Below, piece by piece: positions 11,719 to 21,640 of a stretch of 64,000 bases of DNA (position 1 is the first letter of the stretch; every line of letters starts with the position of its first letter). The notes under the pieces were generated by a model. The model was not told the origin of the DNA. It saw nothing but the letters and a program-made list of their open reading frames with translations, and ran no database searches. This DNA comes from Scalesia atractyloides (Eukaryota > Streptophyta > Magnoliopsida > Asterales > Asteraceae): NCBI GenBank assembly GCA_947069175.1, contig CAMTDV010000017.1, forward strand, positions 51,407,137 to 51,471,136. The letters are read 5' to 3'. A program made the translations under genes and the position numbers.

Positions 11719-11773
11719 GAAGGCTGTTTTGTTCCTTTAAATAAACATCAAGGAAGGTTCCTACCACACAATG
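11719..11773 (+). pseudogene. Exon-like segment with splice borders
   Basis: GTGCAG precedes and GTGAGT follows a 55-nt frame (EGCFVPLNKHQGRF...). The splice context is good but the protein is unrecognised. It is next to the RING fragment, possibly part of the same captured block. Confidence 0.3.
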
Positions 11774-13090
11774 GGTGAGTTGGTTTGTAGTTTTGATTAA
11801 AACTAAACTATATTATTATAACTTCAGTTCACAAATTGTTGCTTAATCTATCCTAGCTTTATAATATATAGATAACCCTTCTTCTGGTAATCATATTATG
11901 CGAGTGATATATGTTATATGTATTTGTTAATATATATTACCCCATTTTAGTATCACTATTATAATGTACGATTTTAAATGATTTTAGACAAATGTGTGTG
12001 GCTGAACCATGTTTATCTGTTAAACAGATCACCAACATCGAATCCAGCATAGCTTCAAGTTTGATCCAAAGTACTTCGTTTATAACTGAAACACAAGGTT
12101 ATATTTTCAATACCTACTACGTACAATTTAGAGTATTTTTTAGGACAAAAACAAAAACACAATACAAAGATAACACAGTTTATGGTCTTGGTTTACTTCA
12201 AACGGGTTTGCGTTTAACCGAGAATTCATTTACCTAAATGGTCGGGCGGATCAAGCAAACATATATGTGCATGAGACCTGTTTATTTTTATAATTTTAAA
12301 GAAAGTGTTGAAGGAGAAAATTTTTGGATGGTTTGTATCATTAACTATTAGGCATGTGGGTCGGGCTGGATTATTTGGCTTTCGATTTGCTTAAAGTCTT
12401 ACGTGCAGTAGCATTGAGTCAAAGGTAACAGTGTAATACAAAGAACACGTAAGACACACTCCATGGTATGTATTCGGATGAGGTGAATGGGAAATGACAG
12501 TCAATACACAAGAAGCTTTTGTTTCTACAAGGTATGTGGTTTATTTGAAGTATACGACAATTTTATTTTTAAATATACATCCTTATATAATATTTTATTT
12601 ACCTATAGGTATAATATCATCGGTTAGAAATATTTGATGAGAGGCAAGGACATGAAGATTGATGATCTTTGAGTTTCTAAATGGATAAAGAGCGAACGAA
12701 AGCTATTGGTTGCAAAACCTTGAAAACATATAGTTGTAGATTAAAATTGTCTTTAGCATCATCTTTATGTTTTCATTCATTCACATATCTTTAGTATCCT
12801 ATTGTTTTGAAATCTTTTAAATATCTGAATGTACTTTTTTGTGTTTAATATTTTAAACTAATTTTTCAATTGTGTTATTAATCATTAAATTTATAATATA
12901 AAGTAAATAATAAACATGAATAACAACCGGTCAAAAAGTTTAAGATTATGTGTACAATTTTACAATCCGTGATTAAGTTTACTACAACTTGATAACTCTT
13001 ATTATAGCCAACACATTAATAAGTCATAATTTTGTATCATTTTAAGTATGTAATGGTCATAAATAAAAATCATCTTAGTAACTTCCTCGA
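11774..13090. other. Gene-free stretch, probable Helitron 3' portion
   Basis: AT-rich sequence up to the Helitron-type terminus at 13121. A short open frame at 11992-12237 has no recognised motif. Confidence 0.35.
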
Positions 13091-13121
13091 GCCCGGGAAG
13101 CTATCCCGGGTGATAACCTAG
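13091..13121 (+). mobile_element. Helitron-type 3' terminus
   Basis: The stem GCCCGGG / CCCGGG (13091-13097 with 13105-13110) closes a 7-nt loop. It is followed by a 7-nt gap and CTAG (13118-13121), then T at 13122. Hairpin, spacing, CTRR and the following T are all Helitron hallmarks. Spacing and layout match the terminus at 2810. The body lies to the left and would include the proteasome and RING exon fragments. The 5' end was not located. Confidence 0.7.
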
Positions 13122-13490
13122 TTTGGTATATACGTGACCTCACCCTCCTTTGTGTTAACACTTGATTTTAACGTGTTCTTCAGGTACATGAGTTCGGCTT
13201 CGAGAATCATTGGCGCATCTTATGGTTGTGATGTATGTTTTTAATCAATAATATTTTGGACAACTTTTAAAACTGTGGGACCACGTTTGTAACAAGATCC
13301 ATAAGGATCAAGACAACTTAACTATGCTATCGTTGTAACTTACGTTTAAACTTCAAATCTTAAATTATGTTTTAATTAGTTAAATGTCCAAAACCAATGA
13401 TGCATCGTCCACTAAGATATTTATGGGCACCAACTTCCGTCACCATTACGTTTGTATTTCCGTTGCGACGTTTTTGGGGGTGTTACACAG
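13122..13490 (-). mobile_element. LTR fragment (TGTAACACCCCC start, minus strand)
   Basis: Read on the minus strand from 13488 the sequence begins TGTAACACCCCC, the commonest start of plant gypsy LTRs, and runs to the Helitron border at 13122. It interrupts the 3' LTR of the small gypsy element at 13491. The remainder of this LTR should lie beyond the Helitron's 5' end. Confidence 0.45.
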
Positions 13491-13607
13491 CTGATAGAAC
13501 ATGGAGTAAAAATGAAATAAAGGAAATAACGACAAAAGACTTGCATGGGCTAATGGGCTACATGGGATGCTCATGACCATGATCATGTGGGAGGGGAAGA
13601 CATGTAT
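13491..13607 (-). mobile_element. 3' LTR (truncated) of small gypsy derivative
   Basis: About 117 bp nearly identical to 25291-25409 (CTGATAGAACATGGAGTAAA ... GGGGAAGACA), the 5' LTR of the same minus-strand element. It is cut at 13490 by another LTR-type sequence. On the coding strand a purine-rich tract (GGAGCTGGAGGGA) immediately precedes it, as expected of a polypurine tract. Confidence 0.65.
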
Positions 13608-13884
13608 CGTTCCCTCCAGCTCCAACGACCCTTGTCCTCAAAGAGCAATTTGGGTCGAGGCATGTCGGCATTCCAAGGTGGTCTGCTTCCTTCGATAAAC
13701 TCATCGACCGGTGACTCCATCATGAAACAACTTGGGTTTGCACAGCAGTGACCGAGAATAAATTTTTTGTCACTATAATAACACATGCTTTTATCCCAAC
13801 GTTCTCGTACTTGACTATTGGTGAGACGATAGAAGGGTGATGATGGCGTAGTGATTTTTGGGTTTTGATATTTGTCAGATGGTG
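13608..13884 (-). pseudogene. gag C-terminal part (zinc-knuckle region) of small gypsy element
   Basis: The minus-strand frame contains a knuckle-like region (CYYSDKKFILGHCC) of the gypsy gag type that ends Arg/Cys-rich after CDEKFxxGHxC. Here the second Cys of the knuckle is Ser, so zinc binding is likely lost. Right after it the frame runs into FEDKGRWSWRE and then the polypurine tract, text that normally belongs at the very end of the polyprotein. The whole pol region therefore seems deleted. The gag continues at 24255-24660 on the far side of the 10.36-kb insertion. Confidence 0.65.
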
Positions 13885-13889
13885 GTCTA
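13885..13889. repeat. 5-bp target site duplication GTCTA (left)
   Basis: GTCTA immediately before the left LTR, identical to 24250-24254 after the right LTR. Confidence 0.92.
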
Positions 13890-13903
13890 TGTAACATTTA
13901 TGA

Positions 13904-13926
13904 AAAACGGGTTCAAAACCCGCTTC
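13904..13926 (+). other. T-arm-like hairpin at LTR start
   Basis: ACGGGTTCAAAACCCGC forms a 4-bp stem with a 7-nt loop TTCAAAA, the size and loop start of a tRNA T-arm. It is close to a pol III B box (GGTTCRANNCC). The same sequence occurs in the right LTR at about 21847-21869. Confidence 0.4.
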
Positions 13927-14077
13927 GTTTAATAATCAAGCATTCGGTTAAAAGTTCGTTGCGTATTGAGTGTGCCGACTATTTTTAAACATCTCATAGT
14001 TAATAAATATTATAGAAGTTAAAACCATAATTAATAAATAATAATAATAAGTAAAATAAACTCAAAAATAATAAATA

Positions 14078-14140
14078 GAGTCGCCGGGTCTCGAACCCGG
14101 GTCTCCCGCGAAGACACACACACACAACACCACTCCGCCA
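14078..14140 (-). other. tRNA-like module 1 (inverted) in left LTR
   Basis: On the minus strand TGGCGGAGTGGT (14140-14129) fits the pol III A box TRGCNNAGYNGG except at its last base, and GGGTTCGAGACCC (about 14097-14085) contains an exact B box GGTTCGANNCC inside a perfect 5-bp T-arm-like stem. The interval between boxes is within the tRNA range and contains a (GT)n run where the anticodon arm would be. This is a tRNA-like relic, not a functional tRNA gene. The copy in the right LTR is at 22021-22083. Confidence 0.6.
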
Positions 14141-14408
14141 CACACATCATTTATGTTAAATATTGAAACAAATAACACTTATAGTAAAAACCGAAAGTCA
14201 AAACCTGTAAATCAGCGCGCCCAGAACTCGCAATCGCCGGAAAAACCGAAACTCCGCAAATGTGGCTATTTTCCTTTGACTGAAACGCATAAACTGATTT
14301 CGACATCAGTTATAACCGTTGCCTAGCACTCAATTTCAGTCAAAACCGTTTGAAATCATTGACCGCGAATCATGACCCCTAATTCGAACCCAATCGGCCT
14401 GTCCCCCT

Positions 14409-14416
14409 TATAAATA
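14409..14416 (+). promoter_or_regulatory. TATA box of left LTR
   Basis: TATAAATA in a C-rich setting (CCCCCTTATAAATACCCACT) is the classic plant LTR promoter form. It places transcript start near 14440, making U3 about 550 bp and R-U5 about 1.87 kb. Confidence 0.75.
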
Positions 14417-14880
14417 CCCACTCCAACTCCTTGTAAACATTTCGCTCAGAACCGCACTCTCTTTCCGAAGCTTTATTCCTTCCAAAGCACGTCGCCGGAG
14501 ATTTTCGCACTCGCTGGAATATCGCCGGAATCACTGATCAGAAAACCGCAGTTGTTCTTCAGACGGTATAATTGTCTAAACCTCCTTACTATCTCTTGAT
14601 TGATAATTTAATTGCTCAAATCAATAATCAAAACTGTTAAATCAGTTCATTCAGCCGGAAATCGCAAATCAGGGTCGACGAAACTTGCCGGAAATCTGAA
14701 GAAAACTCTCTGTTTTGGTATACCATATTACTTAATCTTTATTTTTCTATTCTATTTCAATCGAGTATAAGTTTGTTGGTCGATTAAGCAAAACAGTCGG
14801 GTTCACTGTTCTGTGTTTTTCTTAGTGAAGAAGACGAAGCCTAAGTTGTATATTAATGTAATTAAAATCGGGTATTTAAC

Positions 14881-14952
14881 CGGGTTAGACACACAGTCCA
14901 GCGGTGGACTGTGTGCAAATATAAAACACACGTCCCGGGTTCGAATCACGCA
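14881..14952 (+). other. tRNA-like module 2 (direct) in left LTR
   Basis: GGTTAGACACACAG leads into a perfect 11-bp hairpin with loop GCGG (stems 14890-14900 and 14905-14915) where a D-arm would be. It is followed about 25 nt later by CCCGGGTTCGAATCACG, a B-box-like T-arm sequence. It shares its lead-in (GGTTAGACAC) with module 4. Confidence 0.5.
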
Positions 14953-15039
14953 TGTTTCCGACTTTCTGAAATAAAACCAACATTTTTAAAACCTATTCAG
15001 GTCAATTCACAGTATATATATAAGAGGAATATAATCCAG

Positions 15040-15122
15040 TAGTTAAGCAGATTAGAGACACAGCCCAACTGGTTGGGCTGTGTGCACTCGAACCGAAGGT
15101 TCCGAGTTCGATTCCGGGTTTC
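15040..15122 (+). other. tRNA-like module 3 (direct) in left LTR
   Basis: A second module of the same plan: lead-in ATTAGAGACACAG, a perfect 11-bp hairpin with loop CTGG (15058-15068 with 15073-15083), then CCGAGTTCGATTCCGGG, a B-box-like T-arm. In the right LTR the stem is one pair longer. It is paralogous to modules 2 and 4 rather than identical. Confidence 0.5.
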
Positions 15123-15218
15123 TGTAACCGGTTTGGCCATATTAAATCATTTTTAATAAAAACTAAATAAGGTTAAAGTTAGTTAGTATATATATATAAT
15201 TAAAACAGAGAATATTTC

Positions 15219-15298
15219 GGGTTAGACACGTAGCTCAGTTGGTAGAGTTTCGTGCACGTATACGAGAGGTCCCGAGTTCGAACCTCACTCGCCGCCTG
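15219..15298 (+). other. tRNA-like module 4 (direct) in left LTR
   Basis: TAGCTCAGTTGG (15231-15242) is an exact A-box match, and GAGTTCGAACCT (about 15274-15285) is B-box-like. Between them a 5-bp stem TTCGT/ACGAG closes an 8-nt loop, like an anticodon arm. The acceptor ends do not pair, so it is tRNA-like only. In the right LTR the A box is mutated to TAGCTCAGTTTG. Confidence 0.6.
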
Positions 15299-16309
15299 AA
15301 ATACATGCTGTCTGACCGGCCAGACCTGGTCAAACCTGACAAAGTCAACCCATTTTTATTTATTTTTATTTATTTATTAAATTGAAAAATTATTTAAAAA
15401 TACTTAAAAATAAGGTTTTTAAAGTTAAAAATTTGCATTAAACTCACAAAAATAAATCTAAAAATCTCATTAAAGAGCACTAATTAAAAATAATAATCTC
15501 AAATAAAATTTATTTATTTAATCGAATCATGTTGTTATTATTTAGGTTAGTTTTCCCTCGTCGGTTGAATCATAATATTCGTGCGCATTCATCGTCATCA
15601 AGAAACGCATCCACTGTGAGTGAATCTCTACCAATTCCCCGTTTTAATCATGTTTTGGGGTGTATCATGTGTCATACTATTCTTATATTTTATTTAAACA
15701 CTTGTGCATACATCATATCCGTGATCAAATGTGTATTGATTGTTGTGTGAATTATATGTAGATTAAATTTATCATTTCAGTGCACGCATTTCATTAGGCC
15801 CATCAGTTCCCCGTGGGATACGGGTTGAGCATCAGGAGCCTCATTAGATCGGCTCCGTTTGATTGAGCCTTGATCTCAAATACATCATCATTCATGTCAT
15901 ATACTCATCCAAAGTGGTTTGTGATTGTTTATATATATATGTTTGCTCACATGTGATTAATGCACGACTTTTCTTTAATAAATAAAACAAGAAATTAGTC
16001 AAAATGATTTATCAAGGTTCACTCGCCAACTTTTGTTGACCCAAAATCTCCCCCGTTTTTACACGTGATACAGGTGATCCAGCCGAGACAGGAAACACTT
16101 AGGATGGCCTAGAAGAATAAACGAGCTTATGCTTTGGAATAAATTTATAGTTTCATTTTCCTTTGTAATTGTATGAATTTTGTTTTTGGATATTTAAGTT
16201 TGTAATTTGAATTTAATAAATATGAAACATCTTAGTAAATATCATGAGCTTGGTGATAACCCAATTATGCCCCGACTTATATTCCGCTGCGGGTCGGGGT
16301 GTGACAGAT

Positions 16310-16321
16310 TGGTATCAGAGC
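16310..16321 (+). other. Primer binding site, tRNA-iMet
   Basis: TGGTATCAGAGC, complementary to the 3' end of plant initiator methionine tRNA, three bases after the left LTR. It primes minus-strand DNA synthesis. Confidence 0.92.
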
Positions 16322-17121
16322 TTGTGACTATAGGGATATATGATATGTTATTAGACCCTTAGAGCCTATACTATAGTTGATTAAATTTTAATTGTTTATG
16401 TGTTACATGCAAAATTCATGATGTTTATATGTTTCATGTTTATTTTCACACCCAATGTTATGCAAGCACGCTCACAAATACATGTTATTATGCAATGCTC
16501 ATCATAACTCATATCCTCATAACATATCATATCCATGAGAAGCACACACCTCACGATTTTCATGATTTTTGCAATGATTTTTGTATTTTTTTTCAAATCA
16601 CATCAAAGTGAGTTCTCATGACGGGCATGTAGTAACTGGAAGGGTGCGAGTACCGGTAGTCGGAACGTCCTGTCTAGGCTTGGCATTCATATAAATCCAA
16701 AATAAAGGACCAGTTTGCCTACCTGGGACAAACGATGAGAGTACGAAGGACCTATTAGGCCAAAGCATGCTATACCAAACATCGTGTGAGCTAACCCCAC
16801 TTTGAGTTGTCATTGTGTCTACACCTGGACACCCTCCTACCATACATCTCGCAATCATATTTTACGATTTTCATTCGGGTGGTGCGAGTGTTAACCCGCC
16901 GACACAAATGTGAATCCTACCAAGCCCAATAGTCATGGGGGCCCACATGACTACACAGGAAATGGTATGGGGGACATTTGGAGGCCCAAACATGAGCCAA
17001 CCCAAGACATCCTATGGATGTAGTTAAATTATTGTCAGTTATGTTATTTTTCATTCTTTTTACGACACATGACACCTAGAAAATTCTTAAACTCACAATC
17101 TTCCTATATATGTTCCTGTAG
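16322..17121 (+). other. Untranslated leader of chromovirus
   Basis: About 800 nt between primer site and gag start without a long frame of its own. This region normally holds packaging and dimerisation signals; none can be identified by eye. Confidence 0.6.
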
Positions 17122-18480
17122 ATGTCGGCTAGGCAACTACGTGGAGGTAGAAAGTCAGGAAAGTCAAGCGAACGCTTGGCCACACAAATTGCTAAACAAA
17201 TGGCCGCAGTACTTCCTGACATCGTGCTTCAAGTTCAACAAGCTCTCACCGCTAATCCCATCAACCCTCCCAACCAAGAAGACCAGAGCGTCGCCAACCC
17301 TCCTTCCAAAACCCCCAAGTGCACCTACAAACACTTCAAATCCTGCGATCCCCCAAAGTATGAAGGGACCGAAGGTGTCACCGCCCTCCTTCACTGGTTT
17401 GAAGAAATGGAAAACACTTTCCTCAATTGCGATTGTCCCTAGGACCGTAAGGTACGTTACGCTACTGGAAGACTGTTTGGGGTAGCCCTTACCTGGTGGA
17501 ACACGGAAAAGGGTAAGCGAGGAGTTGAAGATGCCATGGCCTTAACATGGGAAGAGTTAAGGGAACTCATGACAAGACGCTTCTGTCCAAGAAGCGAAAT
17601 CAAAAAGCTGGAAGACGAATTCCACGCACTGAAACAAAAGGAAAGAGACCATACTTCATATAATAAGAGATTTCTCGACTTGAACCAGATTATCCTAAAT
17701 TTGTTCACCCCCTTGTACCGCTTAGTTGAACATTACATTCGAGGCCTCTCCTCGAAAATTCAAGATTCGGTTTTAAGCACATTGCCTGCAACACTTGAAG
17801 CCACGATGGAGTTAGCTACAGAACTCCCTGAAAATCGCATTCGAAACGGCAAGTTCAAAGATGAAAAGAAGAAAGCACCCATTAAGACCCCAACTCCAAA
17901 CCACCTAGTCTCATCCTCAAAGTTTGCTGGTAAGAGGAAGCGTAATGGCAAGAATTTTGCTGTCACTCAAACCAACCCTCCTCTCACTGTTGCACCAATC
18001 ACCCAAATTGCTCCTCCAGCTGCACCATTCAAAAAGCTATATACTGGCCCACACCCAAAATGCAACCACTGTCAATACCATCACCCTCCCGAAAATCCCT
18101 GCCAACATTGCACAAGTTGTGGCCGTGCGGGTCACACCATCCAAACCTTCCGTACCCTTCAACGAATGAATCGCAATCAACCTCCAACCCAAACCCAAAA
18201 TCAGATAGTGGGCCAAACCCAACAACCCTTACTTCTACCACCTTCACAACACGTAGCCCAACCTTACTACCAACCCAACTACCCCATGATGCAACCCATG
18301 CGAGCTTGTTTCAACTGTGGGGACCCAAACCACTTCAGGAACACATGTCCACGCCTAGTGAACATCATCCATGCCCAAGCTCACGCAAACCCGGTAAACC
18401 AAACTAACCAAGCTCCCCTACCTGCTAGAGGGAGAGCTTTCAATATCAATGCCAACCAAGCCAGGGCTGACAACAACGTG
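17122..18480 (+). pseudogene. gag of chromovirus, with premature stop
   Basis: The ATG at 17122 opens the capsid/nucleocapsid frame. The N-terminus is basic (MSARQLRGGRKSGKSSERLA), followed by the Retrotrans_gag region (LLHWFEEMENTF ... WEELRELMTRRFCP) and a Pro/Gln-rich segment. Two Cys-rich pieces follow: CNHCQYHH... at about 18061 and a canonical knuckle CFNCGDPNHFRNTC (CX2CX4HX4C) at 18307-18348. A TAG at 17440-17442 breaks the frame after 106 codons, and the same frame resumes directly. Gag would package element RNA in cytoplasmic particles. The stop should prevent full-length Gag. Confidence 0.9.
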
Positions 18481-19112
18481 GTCAACGGTACGTTTCTCAT
18501 CAATGGTAGTTATGCATCCATATTATTCGATACTGGTTCGGATAAGAGCTTTGTGTCCTTAGAATTTGAATCTATCCTCGACTAACCTCGTGTTAACCTC
18601 AGCGAATCTCTAACGGTGGAAGTTGCTGACGGAAAACCCATTTCATTAAATTCTATTATACGCGATTGTACTCTCACCCTAAATGATCACGATTTTCTAA
18701 TTGACCTTAATCCTATGAAGTTGGGAAGTTTCGATGTTATAATCGGTATGGACTGGCTCAGCCAGCATCACGCTGAAGTGGTGTGCCACGAAAAGTTCAT
18801 TCGCATTCCTCTTGCAGACGGTCAGACACTACGCATTTTTGGGGAAACCTCTTCGAAAGGACTCAAATTAATATCCTGCCTTCAAGCCCGAAGATATCTC
18901 CGTAAGAACTATGTCGCATTCTTAACTCACGTCATCAAAAAGGGAAACGAGGAGAGGAAACTCGAAGATATCCCAGTTGTGAAAGAATTCCCACAAGTCT
19001 TTCTCGACGACATTTCAGGACTTCCTCCTGTGAGAGAAGTCGAATTTCGCATCAATCTTGTACCTGGCGCTACACCAGTAGCAAATTCTCCTTATAGGTT
19101 AGCCCCATCCGA
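18481..19112 (+). pseudogene. Aspartic protease and linker of chromovirus
   Basis: It is in the same frame as gag. The catalytic motif FDTGS is present (Asp codon 18529-18531), and GMDWL, typical of the retropepsin C-terminal part, is at about 18747. A TAA at 18583-18585 lies between them. The frame is lost near 19112 by an apparent 1-nt deletion just before the RT region. The protease would cut the polyprotein. Confidence 0.88.
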
Positions 19113-19920
19113 ATGCAAGAGCTGGCTAGTCAACTGCAAGAGCTGACTGACAAAGGATTCATACGTCCTAGATCATCACCTTGGGGTGCACCTGTTCTGT
19201 TTGTGAAGAAGAAAGATGGAACGTTTCGCATGTGCATTGACTATAGAGAACTCAACAAGTTAACGGTTAAAAATCGCTATCCACTGCCTCGCATTGATGA
19301 CCTCCTAGACCAACTTCAAGGCGCCACCTGCTTTTCAAAAATCGACCTTCGTTCTGGTTATCATCAGCTCAGAGTGCACGAAGAGGATATCCCAAAAACC
19401 GCCTTCCGGACTCGTTATGGTCATTACGAGTTCATGGTCATGCCATTCGGTTTAACCAACGCCCCCGCTGTCTTCATAGATTTAATGAATAGGGTATGCA
19501 AACCCTACCTCGACCGTTTCGTCATAGTCTTCATCGACGACATCCTTATTTACTCCAAGTCTAAATCCGATCATGAGCGACACCTTCGACTCATCCTTAC
19601 ACTCTTAAGGACTGAAAAGCTTTATGCTAAGTTCTCAAAATGCGAATTCTGGTTAGGAGAAGTACAATTCCTTGGACATGTCGTCAATGACAAGGGAATT
19701 CATGTCGATCCTTCAAAAATCAAGGCAGTGCAGGGATGGCAAGCGCCACGTACCCCCACCCAAGTAAGGTCATTTCTTGGTTTGGCTGGTTACAATCGAC
19801 GCTTCATTGCCAATTTTTCCCGTATTGCTGTACCACTCATTGCCTTGACTCATAAAGGAAAACCCTTCATATGGGGACCTAAGCAAGAGGAGGCCTTCCA
19901 AACTCTAAAGCAAAAACTTT
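19113..19920 (+). pseudogene. Reverse transcriptase of chromovirus
   Basis: An uninterrupted RT core in frame 3: fingers SPWGAPVLFVKKKDG, CIDYRELNK, FSKIDLRSGYHQ, MPFGLTNAPAVF, then the catalytic box VFIDDILIYS with both Asp codons intact (19536-19541), and FLGHVV of the thumb. This is the best-preserved part of the element. It is out of frame with gag-PR upstream and with RNase H downstream. Confidence 0.93.
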
Positions 19921-20310
19921 GTGACGCACCTATCCTCACACTCCCTGAGGGTTGCGATGACTTTGTGGTATATTGCCGCATCAGGGCAAGGGCTAGGCTG
20001 TGTATTGATGCAAAGAGGAAAAGTGATAGCTTATGCCTCTAGGCAACTCAAGGTTCACGAGAAGAATTACACAACCCACGACCTGGAACTTGGAGCCGTT
20101 GTGTTCGCTCTCAAGATATGGAGACATTACCTCTATGGTACTAAGTGTGAAATATACACTGACCACAAGAGTCTCCAACATATCTTCAACCAGAAAGAGT
20201 TGAATATGAGGCAACGAAGATGGGTCGAACTTCTCAACGACTACGACTGTGAAATTCGGTATCATCCTGGCAAGGCAAACGTAGTGGCCGATGCGCTCAG
20301 TCGAAAAGGT
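19921..20310 (+). pseudogene. RNase H of chromovirus
   Basis: The domain starts FVVYC in frame 3, then a 2-nt deletion at 19976/19977 moves the sequence to frame 1. The deletion falls on the codon normally encoding the first catalytic Asp (family motif YCDAS). After it the frame reads SGQGLGCVLMQ, ELGAVVFALKIWRHYLYG, YTDHKSLQHIF and NVVADALSR, the standard gypsy RNase H landmarks. RNase H would degrade the RNA template. Here the first acidic residue is gone and the frame is broken. Confidence 0.9.
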
Positions 20311-21640
20311 TATGCGAACTCCATTCGTCTTCTATGTTCGCAAATCATAACCGACATCAAAGATCGAATCCGGGCAGCTCAACATGTTTCTGTAACAGAA
20401 AATGATGTACGCGATGAGCTGTCATGTGGAGCTGAACTCAAAATCGAAACCAAATCCGACGGTATTCTATACTATTTAAACCGTATATGGATTCCTGATC
20501 GCGATAACCTTCGTGATTTCCTCATGAATGAGGCGCACAAAACACGATACTCTGTACACCCAGGAGCCGACAAGATGTATCAAGACCTATGATACACCTA
20601 CTGGTGGCCTTGCATGAAAAAGGATATCGTTGTTTTTGTTTCCAAGTGCCTTACCTGTTCCAAAGTAAAAGCTGAACATCAAAGACCTTCAGGACTTCTG
20701 GTCCAACCCGAAATACCTGTATGGAAGTGGGAAAACATAACCATGGATTTCATTACCGGGTTACCTCGCACCTCCAGTGGGTATGACACCATATGGGTAA
20801 TAATCGATCGTCTTACAAAGTCATCTCATTTCATTCCGATTCGCGAGGACTTCAAGAACGAGAAGTTAGCTCGTATCTACATCAGCGAGATCGTAAGCCG
20901 TCATGGTGTACCATTAAGCATCATTTCAGACCGTGATGGTCGTTTCACTTCACGAACATGGCGAGCCGTACAAACCGCCTTGGGTACACGATTAGACCTC
21001 AGTACCGCTTTTCATCCTAAAACTAATGGTCAATCTGAACGCACCATCCAAACCCTTGAAGACATGCTGCGAGCATGTGTCATAGACTTCAAAGGGAACT
21101 GGGACGCTCACCTACTATTAGTGGAATTTTCGTACAACAATAGCTATCATTCAAGTATCGGCATGGCTCCTTTCGAAGCTTTATATGGTCGTAAGTGCCG
21201 ATCTCCAGTATGTTGGCACGAAATTGGGGAAGCACAAATCACCGGACCATAATTAATTCAAGAAACAACCGACAAGATCCTTCAAATTCGAAACAATCTT
21301 CTAGCGGCTCAAAGTCGTCAAAAGAGTTATGTTGACAAACGACGAAAGCCCTTGGAGTTTGACATTGGTGATCAAGTACTTTTAAAAGTGTCACCGTGGA
21401 AGGGAGTGGTTCGTTTTGGCCAGAAGGGCAAGCTAGCACCACGCTACGTAGGACCTTTCAAGATACTCGAAAGAGTAGGTCCTGTAGCATACAAGCTTGA
21501 CCTACCAAAAGAGCTCAACAGAATTCATCCCACATTCCACGCATCAAACTTGAAAAAGTGCCTTGCCGATGAAAACCTCCACATTCCTCTAGAAGACATT
21601 CAAGTCGATGAATCGATGCACTTCGTTGAAAGACCAGTAG
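20311..21640 (+). pseudogene. Integrase of chromovirus
   Basis: A zinc-binding HHCC domain (HKTRYSVHPG ... CLTCSK, about 20535-20665) is interrupted by a TGA at 20590-20592. The catalytic D-D-E core follows: Asp in MDFITGLP (20746), Asp in SDRDGRF (20929), Glu in GQSERTIQ (21037). A TAA at 21250-21252 breaks the linker, and the DNA-binding region (FDIGDQVLLKVSPW ... HPTFHASNLKKC) continues in the same frame. All catalytic residues are present but two stops disable it. Confidence 0.92.

Larger units (their letters stand above)
13890..16306 (+). repeat. Left LTR of chromovirus
   Basis: It is 2417 bp, TG...CA. Features in order: T-arm-like hairpin at 13905-13925, inverted tRNA-like module at 14078-14140, TATA box at 14409, three direct tRNA-like modules at 14881-15294, and a 73-codon open frame at 15529 that is also present in the right LTR. 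AATAAA-type signals occur late (about 15978 and 16214). With transcription starting near 14440, the direct modules would lie in the transcribed leader. Confidence 0.95.

Noticed and set aside
14881..15298. Functional tRNA genes in the LTR
   Set aside because: A and B boxes and arms are partly present, but acceptor stems do not pair and the anticodon loop is irregular. I list them only as tRNA-like.
17069..17485. Second frame of 138 codons across gag
   Set aside because: It overlaps gag in another frame and has no motif; the gag frame carries the family features.
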